Source of the DNA: Protonemura montana
Taxonomy: Eukaryota > Arthropoda > Insecta > Plecoptera > Nemouridae
Reading direction: 5' to 3'
Length of the DNA stretch: 64,000 nt
Assembly (NCBI GenBank): GCA_947568835.1
Contig: OX387603.1
Location: forward strand, 9,359,943-9,423,942
Position numbers and translations under genes: made by a program. Below, piece by piece: positions 1 to 11,692 of the stretch. Numbering within the stretch: position 1 is the stretch's first letter; the number at the start of each line of letters is the position of its first letter. Under the pieces are notes generated by a model. It saw only the letters and a program-made list of their open reading frames with translations, ran no database searches and was not told the origin of the DNA.

Positions 1-268
1 CGACAGCAATAGATCATATTTTTGTTCCTACCTATTTTTAATTTTAATGTCGACTCTTAAAATGTTAAAGACCTTTGGATTTACATTTCGTTACAATCAG
101 TCTGCCACCAGAGTCTGACCGTACGTATGGGTCACAAAAAACCTCAGACAGCATCGATTGCTCGTTGACTGTCATGTGAGGCGAATCAGGGCGCTGTCAG
201 GCTGCAATTAAAACACACAGAGGCTGGGATCGAAGCAAGACCATTTGAAGAGAAGAAAAAAATTGTTC

Positions 269-313
<45 letters not shown>

Positions 314-1639
314 CGGGAGAATTTTCTAAGTCGGGAACTGCTTCCTTTAATTACTTTCAAAGGACGCCGTCAAAACTTAGTTCCCTGGTGGACCGTACAG
401 GTTTATAAGAAGTCCGATATTAAATCGTTGAAATGCACTATCGCCTCTCTTTGAAAAAACAGCGAGTTACAGGAAACTGCAACAGCAAAAACATTGCACT
501 TATAAGGCAAAGTTTCCAGCTTTGGTAAACGGCAAAACTGTTTCCCAGAAACAATCCTTGATCGCGAAACACGTAGAGTTGTTGCAAATCTGTTAAGTTA
601 TCTGAAAGCCTTTAGCGTTTTGTTGAAAATGTTATTAGGTTCCAAAAAATGGGGTTATCTGATTTCATAGAATTTTTATGATTAAACCCATCAGCTAAAT
701 TAGCCTTATTAGCCAAGCGTATTTATACCTCATAATCCGTGATAGAACATGCCAGCACAAAAGCTGCCCTCTGCATTTCTACTAACTAATTGGTGAAATA
801 TCAGAAATGATTTCATTAGCAGGATTTCAAAATATTTATTATATGCAAAAACATTCTCATAACAGCTCAAAAATAAAAGATCTTGCCATGACAAAAGCTT
901 TAAAGGAAACGGGGTCATCGGCGGTAAAGATTTGCAGCATTTTTATTTATTTTTATTACTGCTGGCCGCCATATCACCCCAAACAGACCGGTGGCACCGT
1001 CGCTGAACGGAGTATTTGAGTAAATTTTGCTTGAAGGCTGTGTAAGGATCACTTTTTCTGGTGGTTCTTATCCTGAAATTACTGTAGCCTGTAAAAACAA
1101 TTAAGGATACAGAAGTTTAGATCGACATGTGAACATAGTTCAAGTTTTCTAGTTACAGCAAAAAACAGCAAACTATAAACGAGAACGAACACGCCGAATG
1201 GAAAATGCTATTAGTATTTTAGACGAAAGGAGTAGTAAACAAGATTTTCTAGTTCGCATCTTCAGGAAGGCTTAGATGCTGTACAATCATCACAATACGC
1301 TCGTTAGAGATGGTCAGGATCGCTCGTAGTTTTCTGCATTTGCGAAAGCAGCCATTGAAAGGACAAAAGAAGCCCTCGTCTGTGCAGTGTGCAGAAATAA
1401 TAGGCAAGTGTTTATTTTCATACAAGAGGCGGCCGAGTTTTCCACCTGATGCCATCATTACAAGTCTAAAGTCGGCTTGACGCGTGGGGGCTGCTGACAG
1501 TTCTATCACCCCCTGATCGGGAGGAAGGAACCTTCCTTTTCTTGCTAACCAACTCAGGACGCGATAGATTTTAATACCATTAGAGATCAGTTAGTCAGAG
1601 TCCCAGTGCTGACTTCGCGAAAACAGCCGACCATCAAGT
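1..1639. other. no gene recognised
   Basis: AT-rich sequence with the (GA)n tract at 271. Short open frames only. None shows a domain or splice context I recognise. Confidence 0.6.
271..310. repeat. (GA)n microsatellite
   Basis: About 19 GA units in a row, followed by TAGCGG. Confidence 0.98.
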
Positions 1640-1870
1640 TCTGATTACTGACAAAAATGACATTCGCCTAAAGAACCGTCAATTCTCGCAGATTAATCGC
1701 ATTTGAGACTGGTTTACGCTCAAATGTTCTCTATTAATGCAAACCTCAACGATTAGTATACGTGTATCGATATTTCAAGTAGTAGATATTTAATGCTAGA
1801 AGTAAATTAAAAATGGTTATCGCAAGCGCCAAGGAGTAGCACCTTCCGTTACCACGTGTTGGAAGCATGC
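1640..1870 (+). repeat. unclassified interspersed repeat, copy 1
   Basis: TCTCGCAGATTAATCGCAT, AACCTCAACGATTAGTATAC and ACCTTCCGTTACCACGTGTT recur, diverged, at 59280-59680; the last stretch also recurs near 34960. No coding sequence recognised. Confidence 0.6.
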
Positions 1871-2649
1871 AGAACGTTTGGCAGTGTCTCTGGATGTATA
1901 GTATAAACCCCATGGGTTGTTGGTTGACGATACCGAATAATTCTTCTGGATCTTTCGACATTTTCTGCAATGAAGCGTGCAAGGAGGGATCGATTGTACG
2001 TCATTCGCCTGCAACAACCCCTCGTCTCTTCTCGCGGTGTTCAGGCTCATAACGCCCACCCGACAAGCAACAGGTAGACGCAACGGCGAGCGGAACACCT
2101 TTCATCCTTAAAACTGAGAGGAGTGGACACTCGTCGTTATTTGGGTGGACATTTCATATCTGCGTATTTACTTGTTTGCTTCCCGCAAAAGACGGGTGTA
2201 CTCGTCGTCGCAGCATGTCGCTGACATCGCGTGTTAAGGTGCTTGGGTCGCAAACGGGGCAACTCTGAGAGAGAAGATCCCTGCGCATAACACAGAAATA
2301 TTGCGGTCACCCGTGCTGGAAAATCAGTGGGATCTCTTGATTAGGAAAGGCAATGGATGTTTCTGCTGCCCTATGGGAAGTGGCTGGCCGAAGCCGCAAA
2401 TGTTTTGAAAATGGGAGTATCTGATTGGCTGTTAGACAAGCAAATTTTACTAATTTATTTACTCTTTATTTACGATTACATTTGGTAGACGAACAAATTG
2501 ATTTTACGCTTATTATTATTACTGGTGATAGACATAACATAGTTGAGCATCTCAGTAGACTCACAGTCACTCTGATTCTAGTGACACTATACCACGTCGC
2601 TACCATTCAATCTCGAATAACTCCAATTTGACGTTGGATGCGTTTTATT

Positions 2650-2722
2650 TATTTGAAATCTTGTTTAAATCGCAAACGCTTGCAATGCGCGGGGTATTTT
2701 ATTATTATAAATGAACACTACT
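2650..2722 (+). repeat. fold-back element, left-arm fragment
   Basis: GTTTAAATCGCAAACGCTTG, CAATGCGCGGGGTATTTTAT and TATAAATGAACACTA match the left arm of the copies at 11457 and 39202. The core and right arm are absent. Confidence 0.7.
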
Positions 2723-5700
2723 ATGAAGCCATGATGCGAATCAATGTACATTCCGTTCTTTTGTATACTGCCATGCACTGCACACAGAAAAAGAAGAATA
2801 TAAATTCAAATCGTTAATTAAATTGTAACTATATACGTATAAGTGATTTCAAATTAGCAATCGGTTTTTAGTAAAATTGAGGTAAAGTCTAACGCGGTGA
2901 AATTTTATTTACGTCGCGAATACCTTCAAAAATATACCTTTCGAATAACCGAAGACATAAAAAAAGGACAATGGAAGGGACTACACATGATGTTAACATT
3001 TTTAGAAGAAAGATGTTCCAATTAGTATTAGAAGGTATTTTAGGTTATTAGTTGTAGTAGTTTTTCTGCCACCTGTGTTTAAGATGAAAATTGCAGTTTT
3101 TTCTTTGGAAAAAAAAATAAAAAAAATAAGATTTGAAAACATTTGGTGACCTATTAACCTCATTAAGTCACGAGCACAGTGTCCCTAGGGAAAAATTACA
3201 AATCAAGTAATTACCAATTAGATTCTTCGTACCTCAAACCCTCCGTACACCGCAACCTCAAGCGATAATGATCCAGATTAGAGCGTTAATTACTAGCTTA
3301 ACTAGACAACTATTACTGATTTCGACGCCGACCCCACGATTGCATGGGTGAGGGAGGCAGCTTACGACGCTGTTGATTGTTCAAATGCATGGGAATTGCA
3401 CTTCGAATGCATCTGAGTATTCTTGAGCGGACCCTAATTACCTTTTAACCCAATTTCGCGAGAGGAAACTCTCGGTGCAAGGCTATGAGTCGATTTGTGA
3501 TAGAGAGCGAGACTTAATGAGAGGGATGGTCGGGAGTGGATGGGGGTGTGAACGAAACTATTCTCGATGGAGCGTGAAACTTGGAATTAACAGCAGTCTT
3601 GTGGTTAATTAGCTTTCTTTCGTTAACTGACTTATTTTTATTTTTCGTTGTCATTTGCATTTTGCTGTGGCTTTTCGTGTCGCTTTGATGCTCAGAATAA
3701 AAGGGTGCGGGATAGAATTATACCTCTAATAAGCGTTCACGGTCTTTGTAATGTTAAAGTATATGGTTTTCCTCTGGAATTATAAGGCACTTTATAATCT
3801 GTTACAATCTGCAATCGAAAGAGAAATAGATTAGTCTCGCATTTTGTATCGAGTGGTATCATTAACCGAGGGTTGTTTAATTTTTGCGTCAGATTTGAGG
3901 ATCAGAATTAAGTGTCAAGGACATGTTTGTTTCATCTCTTAGAAGCAGAGGGTTGCGATTGGATCGGTTGGGATCGTGGAAGTTTATTTTCCTGGGTTAA
4001 TGGCATTGATTCAAATTCAAAAGTCTGGAAGTAGGGAATGTGAATTTTTTTGTTTTTGCATCAAAATCTGGGTCTGGTTCAGCCTTTTTTTGGTAGTTTG
4101 TTTGCAATTTTTTGCTAGGATAACGAGCCATCTCAAAGTCCTTATGGCTTTCTGGGTTGGCTTGTACAGTGTAAGGAGACAGCAGTCCTCTTAAAGAAAT
4201 AATTACCCAACTTTCCGGGAACGGTCAGGACCCGTCTCGCACCCATGCCGGAAACAAAAGTGTTTTTCTTAAAGAAAAATTCTTCAAGTTTTTGTCAAAT
4301 GTAAAATAAAACGCCATCAGTCCCAAGAACTGTAATTTCACTTGAAGTTATTCTTGCCTCCCGATGCCAATAACCCAACACGCGCGGCATGCAAAGCGAG
4401 ATGAAACCAATCTCTCGGGCAAGATGCACTGCCAAGACAGCTGACACATATGGCACACATGACACAGATCCCACGTGACTTGCGAGAAAATGCGCGAGAA
4501 ATACGAGAAAAATGCATTCGAAAGCATCGACATGACATGGAATTATCCCGATTCGATGCTCCAACTATCGCCACACATCTAGAATTTCTCATGCCGTTTC
4601 AAAATATTGACTCATATTTAACAAAGAATATGAATGTGATAAAAACTAACAAGGAAAATATTGTTTGAAATAGTTCAAACGGATGTGGAAGAGAGACACA
4701 AATGAGAATAAAGTAGATAAGAAATAAAGATGTATTGACAGAAACCCACAGAAGAAATAGGTGTTAACGAAGGATAAGGAAAAGGAGATGAAATAATGTG
4801 TAGTCCATTAGTTATTTCAGTGCTTGTATTTTGTATTTTTTATTTTTCTACCCAATTAAAAAAACCTATTGAGGAAATAATGTGACAAAACATGCGCTCC
4901 GTTCGATAAAATTTTACATACAGATACCGAAAGTGTTATCAACTTATCTTGATTCATGGCCAGCTGTGTTTGTAATTGAGTGTGTATGAAGGGACGTCGC
5001 CCATGGCTTGTTGACGAAAGAGGTCAAGTGGAGCCCGAACGATCGAAGGGGTGGGTCAAGTGCAAGGCTTTACGAATGTGGTCAAGGGTAGGAAAGGAAT
5101 GGATTGCAGTTTTTTTTGTTGTATTCTGGTGATACTAGAAAGCTGAAGCCAGCAAGCGAAGAGAAGCTCCCTTTCCAATCTATGAATTGTCCATAAGGGC
5201 TTTTTGAGCGTGTTTCTCGTAACGCGAGACTTTTTACACTTGAATGGAGGAAAAACCACTTGATGGCTTTGTACGTAAATATTATTAGCTGGGATTAGTT
5301 CGTTTTCGGAAATTTTAGAGAAGTCAAAAAACGAAATAATGCGGATGAAAAGATTGAATGATGATGTAGTTTTCCTGGTTCCTAGTATAAATTGATTGAA
5401 ATTGAAATCAACTATTCAATAGTAGAAATTTAATAGAAATATATCGACGAAAATATCCGCGGAGAGAAAAAGCAAATAAATACACGTTAATGTCAAAAAA
5501 ATAAAAGAACAAAATAAGCCAAAACGACCTATTATAAAGACGCATCACATTCTTCGCCGTCAATGGGCCTTAAGAAACCAAACCTACAACGTCCCCGTTG
5601 CAAGTTCAAAACATGTCCGCGTTCCTCTGCCGTTGCCGCCTCCCATGAGCGACAAGCGGAGTCAAGCGGGTGAAAAACGACTCCGAAGAGATCCTCGGCG

Positions 5701-5822
5701 CGTGAAGGACGCATGACCGACGCGTCGCACCGAAACCCTAGACGACGCCGTCGACCGCAAAGCTGGAGGCCAGGAAATGCGATACCGGAACAGCAAATTG
5801 AATGCGAGTCGTAGGTGCATAT

Positions 5823-5857
5823 GTTGTTGTGTTTTACGACGCATTGGTTATGACAGT
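5823..5857 (-). mobile_element. 3'-end scrap of the 5S-headed SINE
   Basis: GTTGTTGTGTTTTACGACGC and ATTGGTTATGACA match the 3' end of the copy at 10973 with few differences. Confidence 0.4.
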
Positions 5858-6224
5858 GGATAACGAGAAATACGTGTAACGGTATTGTGGTGAGCTAAAA
5901 TTGTGTTGATTGTGGTTTTATCGGTGCAGGCCGTTGAAGGCAAAATATGTTTGGAATGAACATAACGGATATTGATCATTAGCCATCATACTTTTGACAA
6001 CTGCAAAGTTCAAAGTATGAAATTTTGGAAAGGTTTTTCTCCTGTCGAAGAGAAAATGCTGCGTTTCCCGCTGAATATGCTAATTATTTTAGGAAATCTA
6101 TAAAGACGGTGGTATTTAAGTATATGTCGATATTTTTTTCGTGCTTTAAAAATTACGTAAAAAGAGATTGAAGCCCTATTATCTTAGGACCAATTTAGTA
6201 AAGTGCAGTTACATAAGCAACCAG

Positions 6225-6315
6225 AGGATGAGTTAAAAATTGAAGCATCTGATCGGCTGCAACCATGAAGATGGGTCTTTATGTGACAGTTATCATTTGA
6301 GCTGGACATTTTAAA
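6225..6315 (+). repeat. two-copy repeat, copy A
   Basis: CATCTGATCGGCTGCAACCA, TGAAGATGGGTCTTTATGTG and ACAGTTATCATTTGAG match 42420-42520 with substitutions and short gaps. Confidence 0.5.
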
Positions 6316-8237
6316 ACTAAACTTTAGTGTATTAAACTGTAAAGCGCGAAATTAATGAGGAGATAAGTAAGTGAACCCAGAGTTCACCTTTTCTAAAAGC
6401 AAATCTGATTGGCGTTCATCATTTGATCGCAGTTCGAATAATTTAATAATACTATTTCCTGTGGGGCTCTCCGAAAGTCAAAGTCTTATATCTCTGTAGA
6501 AAAGTAATTTCGTAAACTCTTTATGAATAAATAAAATAAAATGAAAATGAAAATGAAAATATGGTGAACGCAGCCATGACGTGAAATTCTGGCGATAGAA
6601 TGCCCAGAAAGGTATCGTCTTACACCTTTTTCTTTGTATGCAACATGATATTATGCATTTAAAAGTTTAAACAAACATATGGTGTTGTCATTTTGATACA
6701 CAGAAGGAATTTACGGGGAAACTAAACACCAAGCATGTTACCTTGGTGGCAGCGGTGGGTGCTCAAGTTACCAAGATCTGCATCTGCGCACGGCATTGAT
6801 CTAAAAAGCTCTGAATAAACTCTTAAATTGATGTAATGCTGTTGACTTTTAAGAAAACCGACGCATATAGTGGATATTTAATCTTTAAACTTTAATGAAC
6901 ACCAAAGTTAACTGGAAAAAAACATGGTGTGTTAGGTTACATCAGAATTCAGAATGATCACTTTATCTGAACTAATCAGGTTTTCAAGCATCTAGTTTAC
7001 AGTTTTATTTAAATTCATAATACCGAGTCGTTCAACCGAACATTTATACTCATATATTATGTGACTACTGCCGATTGAAACTGAAGTATAATTCCTGTGT
7101 TATTTTCAATCAACGTGAAAAACATGACAAACACCCGGTTTTTTTTTGCACGATAACGTATCGCTACAGTAAAACGAAGCAGTTCTTTTATTTCTAAAAC
7201 CATTGATATGGTATTTTCTTTAAATTTCTATCCAAGTTCCAAAGCTTTCCGGGAAAATGAGCTTGCGACCGATATTCTCAATCGCATATTTCAGCGATTT
7301 CACAAGAATTTGACCCACATTTTCAACGCGTCGTGTTGACAAAAGTGGAATGGCAATATGATGGAAACAAATAAAAACTGTAAAGCGCTGTTCGAGGTGG
7401 CAATGGAAACTGAGCGTGGATGTTTGAAGCTAGGAAACGTGGATTTACCTATTCGTGGATCTTTCGACAACAGCAAACTCATTCAAGGACGCCATGCGAG
7501 TAACGATATTTTAATTAAAAGCAATGGCATGAACAAGTATGCACTAAAGATAGTACTTTCATGAATTTAAAAACATAAATTGTTTTATTAATTAATTCGT
7601 GAACTAATTGCGAATCTCTCGTCGCGTTCCCGTGTAAAGTCACGATTTACGATTTTTAAAGATGGAGTGCATGACGAGATCTTTGTGCATGAGTGACAGA
7701 GATACGCAGCACGCGAAAGAGAGAGTGCACGATAATGAGCCAAACAAAGGAGCGACAGAGATGCGGAGTGTCATTAGTCGAGTACATTATCTTACATCAA
7801 TGAACAATGAACAAGCTGGATGGCTTCATTTTTTTTTTTTACTCGCTTTTTTACAAGTGGTTCTCGGTGGGGAAAAGTGGAAGGGAGGACCATGTGAAAA
7901 TGTGAAAATGCATTCACCAGGTTTTGAGCTGACTCGGCAAGGGTTGAGAGGGGAGAGGAGAGGCAAATGATTCGAGTTCTGAGGGGTTCGCTTGCAGATA
8001 TGGAAGCTTGAAAGCGGCGGTGCTGGTGGTGGTTGGCCTTCACCTACATCTCCGAGAGCGTATGCAACTCGATTGCAAAAATCAATTGCAGTTGAGATGA
8101 ATAATACTGTGAGGGGCAAAATATGCATGGTATAACTGGAATGTCTAAGAAAATAAGGGACTAGAAAATAATTGTTGGTTTTTTTTTTTTTTAATTGCTC
8201 TGGGATTAAATGCATTTACCTAGCACATTTGATAATC

Positions 8238-8801
8238 GAACGGTGTGGCCTGTTGGAAACACCAGTTCTCGTGAGATTACCAAAGTTAAACAGCCCTGCG
8301 CTGAGTCATGGATGCGCAGTGGATGATGATGAGGCTGATGATGAACCTAACCTAGCCTAGAAGGGAGGAGAAAAAAACCTTGTTCCCGTACGTCGCCTAG
8401 TACTGTCCAAAATCACCTAAGGGACCATCAGCTGAAGTCATCTGCGCTGAGTCAGGTATTGGATGGGTGACCGTCATACACATGACCAGTTCTGTTCGGG
8501 AGAGAAATTGAAAGGATCAGAGTTAGTACAACAACTTTATTCGCCTTGCTTATCAACCTCTCGACAGCATAAATTTGTGAAGGAATCCTGTTGTTCGCGC
8601 TGTACCGTCCTTCGGGAACGTTAAGCCGGTGGTCTTCTTGGTGTTCTACGACAAGAGTAGGCTGCGTGCCGGCACCGGGGTTTCTCTACTTATTTCTGGG
8701 CTGGGTTAGGTTCATCATCATCCACCCAATCACCGACCGCATTAAACCAGTGCCACATGGCTCGTTGTCAAAACAGTGTGTCGTCATACACAACAAACAG
8801 A
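8238..8801 (+). mobile_element. 5S-rRNA-headed SINE, interrupted by a nested antisense SINE
   Basis: The head (8238-8308) reads GGAAACACCAGTTCTCGTGA and ACCAAAGTTAAACAGC, like 5S rRNA around box A. It is cut by a foreign piece and resumes at 8442 with CTGCGCTGAGTCAGGTATTG and GATGGGTGACC (5S box C). The body and the 3' end GTTGTCAAAACAGTGTGTCG follow. Confidence 0.85.
8309..8441 (-). mobile_element. nested truncated SINE copy with 13-bp target duplication
   Basis: The 133-bp insert is the 3' half of the same SINE on the opposite strand (GATGATGAACCTAACCTAGC, then CTAGAAGGGAGGAG). It is flanked by the direct repeat CTGCGCTGAGTCA at 8296-8308 and 8442-8454, which is part of the host SINE's 5S head. 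That is a target-site duplication as left by LINE-driven retrotransposition. Confidence 0.85.
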
Positions 8802-9849
8802 TTGATAATATATTTTATTCACTTGCTGTTAGTTGCAGAAATCTAGCGATCCTTCACCCCTCGTGAAGAACGTCAGCTACAACATTATTTTGTGCTTGTC
8901 TTGAAAGGCCAACGGTATTAATAAGAACGCTTTTGGTACTTTACGACGTTGCGAGCTGTTTATTAACGAGTTTTTTAAAACTGGTCACGAGGCACGTTCG
9001 TAGCCAGTGAAAGGCAGGGAAAATTCGGTGAATACATTCTCGTCCACTCCACGTTCAGAAGCCATCGAAGCAAGAGTTTTGAAAACACACGAAAATATAT
9101 ACTGATCACAAATTCATTAAAGTTAACAAACAAATAAGCTTCTAGCAATGTCTAGTTATCAAATATCAATAGTTTTCCGCAGGGTAGAGCAGGATTTTGC
9201 AGGAGGATGCCCGTCTGTCTGCTCACAAACATAAGCAAGTATTGTAATTTTTGTTTCTATACCAAAAGTATTCCCATTTGCTAAGTGGTTATAGCTGATT
9301 CCCTCTGGAAAAGTTTATGGGGCTGGAGACGAAGTAGCCATCGTGAGCTTGTCAGAACAGAAATTTTGCGCGTCAACTTGCCGAAGGTTATACGAATTGG
9401 TAAAGTGGATGGATCGGACTTTGTTCGTATACTGTATTCGTATTCAGATTTTACGAATGTACTCGGCACTAAAAAAAACTATTTTTATATTAAAGAGCAT
9501 TGAAAAATCTAATGCTGCAGCTCTACCATATCATTACTAAAATATTCTAATTATATAGCTGTTTCTAATTTCTTGCTATGGCATTTCATAACATTTATGT
9601 TCTGCTCTAAGATACTCTCTTAACTTGCAGAACAGCTAACAAAACTTAACAACAGACGTAATAATGATATATTTTAAACATAATTAAGTTCGCAATAATT
9701 TACTAAAATATCCAATTACGTGCAATACTCGTTTTCGCATCCGTCTTACCACTAAGAACCTAAACTTTCGTCAGCAGATTTAAAAAGGGAAAATACTTTT
9801 TTTTGGGAATTGATATGCATCCGAAAATTAATAACCTTGAACTCCCAAA

Positions 9850-9918
9850 AGCCAGTTTTTCGGTGGTCCATTAATAACCTAACAGTCCGTTAAGTTGTTG
9901 CTTGCCAACATCTAATCA
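9850..9918 (-). repeat. two-copy repeat related to 38935-39055, opposite orientation
   Basis: CAGTTTTTCGGTGGTCCATT, AATAACCTAACAGTCCGTTA and the following GCCAACATCTAATCAG match the reverse complement of 38935-39055 (CAGTTTTTCAGTGGAACTTT, AACAGACTGTTAAG, TGCTGATTGGCTGTTGCC). Confidence 0.5.
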
Positions 9919-9920
9919 GA

Positions 9921-9945
9921 GGGTCATGTGTATGATGGTCACCTA
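9921..9945 (-). mobile_element. scrap of the 5S-headed SINE
   Basis: GGTCATGTGTATGATGGTCA followed by CC matches the SINE stretch around 5S box C on the minus strand. Too short for certainty. Confidence 0.35.
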
Positions 9946-10972
9946 TCAGGTTAATCTTTGAAATATCCGAAATGAAGCAAACCGATTTGGTCTCCATGGC
10001 TTAATTTGGCTCAAACTTGTAAAGGTAACTACAACGACCCTGGAATACTTGTGGTTTCTTTCCCATTATATCCTCTGGAAGTCACCACGATCAAGACTCC
10101 GAGATCACTTCGTTTCAATATTGCTATTCACACCGCCATGCGGTCTTGGTCTTGGCTATTTTTTCTTGACAAGGACAGTAATTGTGACGTTATTTAGCAA
10201 GATAACAGTCGAGAAGGGACGTAGAATGACCTATTCGGACACAGCCCTGGCCTTATTTTATCAACTTAATAAAAAAATAAAAAGTCGATGTAAGTATCCC
10301 ATTTGTGAGTTAAGCCATCTTTAGCTCATGTTACATCAAATGATGGTAAAAAACTCTATAATCAGTTGTCCGTCCCGTGAACTTCTTGTAGCATATCGTC
10401 CCTCTCCCTCCCTCCCGCCCCTTATCATCTACCAGCCTCCACCACACCCAAATGGCATTCCACGAAGCGAAATCGGAGTATTGCGTCGTAAAACAGGCGA
10501 GCCAATCAACGGGTTGGCTGCACTTGAGTGATCGCTTTCCACGTGAACGGTCGCGTCTTCGAGCACCGGTGAGAGCACACACAATCTAATCGCAGCTGTC
10601 GACGACAGAGACAGAATTGCACCCCGTCCGACATCGACAAGAACGAGATACAAAGATTGTCAACGCGCCAAGCTAGGATGGCCAGTGGCTCTGACGCAAC
10701 ATCAACGCAGAATTTTATTTCGATAGAAAAATGTCTTTTATTAATAGGTAAATGTCAAATGATGGTACCAGAATGGTGATTGGATGGGAGGAGGGGGTGT
10801 CAGATCTGAACGTATTCTCTGAAGATGTCTGCACGAGAATGGAGCCATCTGGGAAATATATAATTTCAGGAGCATAAAAATTGACATGTGTCTGATTGTC
10901 TGGAAAAGTTGATGGTGCAGACTGTTTTTATATTACGTTTTCAAATTAGTTCTGTCAGTTTCAGTTGATTGA

Positions 10973-11394
10973 GTTGTTGTGTTTAGCGACGCATTGTTTT
11001 GACAACTAACCCTGCGGCACTGGTCTTATTGAGTCGGTGAAATAGTTAGTGAGAATGAGGATAATGATGAACCTAACATTGCCTAGAAGGGAGGAGGGAA
11101 AACCATGTTTGGGAAATTAGCCTTCTCCTCTCGAAGAGCACCACGGAGGCCATCACCTTAGCGCCTCTTCCGAAGGTACATGACAACACGATTCCTCAAC
11201 CAAACCCTGCTTTCAAGAGGTTAACAAGCAAGGCGAGTGAATGGTTTTGTACTTACCTAATCTCTTCATACTCTCTCCCGAACATGACCGGCCATGCCTA
11301 TTATGGCTACCCATTCAATACTTGGCCGAGTGCTGTGTTGCTTCTTAGGTGATCTCCCGGAACCTGTATTTCCAGCACGGCAAACCGTTCGGTG
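10973..11394 (-). mobile_element. 5S-rRNA-headed SINE
   Basis: A near full-length diverged copy on the minus strand. The 3' end reads on the + strand GCGACGCATTGTTTTGACAA. The 5S-like head at about 11310-11394 contains, reversed, GGTTCCGGGAGATCACC and AAGTATTGAATGGGTAGCC. Confidence 0.8.
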
Positions 11395-11456
11395 TCAGTT
11401 GCTAAAGAATAAAAACATTCCGATCGTAAGTCAGTTCGAAGGAGATATTCGTTTAG

Positions 11457-11692
11457 ATGAAATCTTATTTAAATTGCAAACGGTTGCAATGCGCGGGGTA
11501 TTTTATTATCATGAACACTATAACCGTCTCAAAAATGTATGCCCATCAAATACACTAAACTCGTCTCAAAAAGCAAGTATCCAAGTAGCTCAATAGGTAA
11601 GAGCAACACCCGCGATAGGTGGAGATCGGAGTTTGGGTACCCGTTTGGGCATCAATTTTTGAGGTGGTTATAATATTCATTATAATTAAAAA
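11457..11692 (+). repeat. fold-back element with tRNA-like core, copy 1
   Basis: The left arm has TGCAATGCGCGGGGTATTTT, ATGAACACTATAACCGTCTC and AAAAATG. The core at 11585-11651 has an A box (TAGCTCAATAGGTAAGAGC), an ACACC...GGTGG anticodon-like stem and a decayed B box, then CCCGTTTGGGCATC. The right arm AATTTTTGAGGTGGTTATAA pairs with the left arm. Confidence 0.75.

Larger units (their letters stand above)
1871..8237. other. no gene recognised
   Basis: Apart from the scraps listed (2650, 5823, 6225) I see nothing coding. A GC-richer block at 5530-5790 and an AAAATG-type simple repeat at 6525-6560 (possibly a LINE tail) stand out. Confidence 0.55.
8802..10972. other. no gene recognised
   Basis: AT-rich with only short open frames. 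Holds the repeat at 9850 and the SINE scrap at 9921. Confidence 0.55.

Noticed and set aside
807-1019. Short + strand ORF containing CWPP and TGGTVAE, resembling a hormone-binding domain
   Set aside because: The true CWPP exon with matching phase and cysteines is at 19554-19661. This one has no acceptor, no second cysteine and no donor.
5532-5844. Two overlapping Arg/Ala-rich minus-strand ORFs
   Set aside because: They follow from a GC-rich patch with few stop codons; nothing recognisable.
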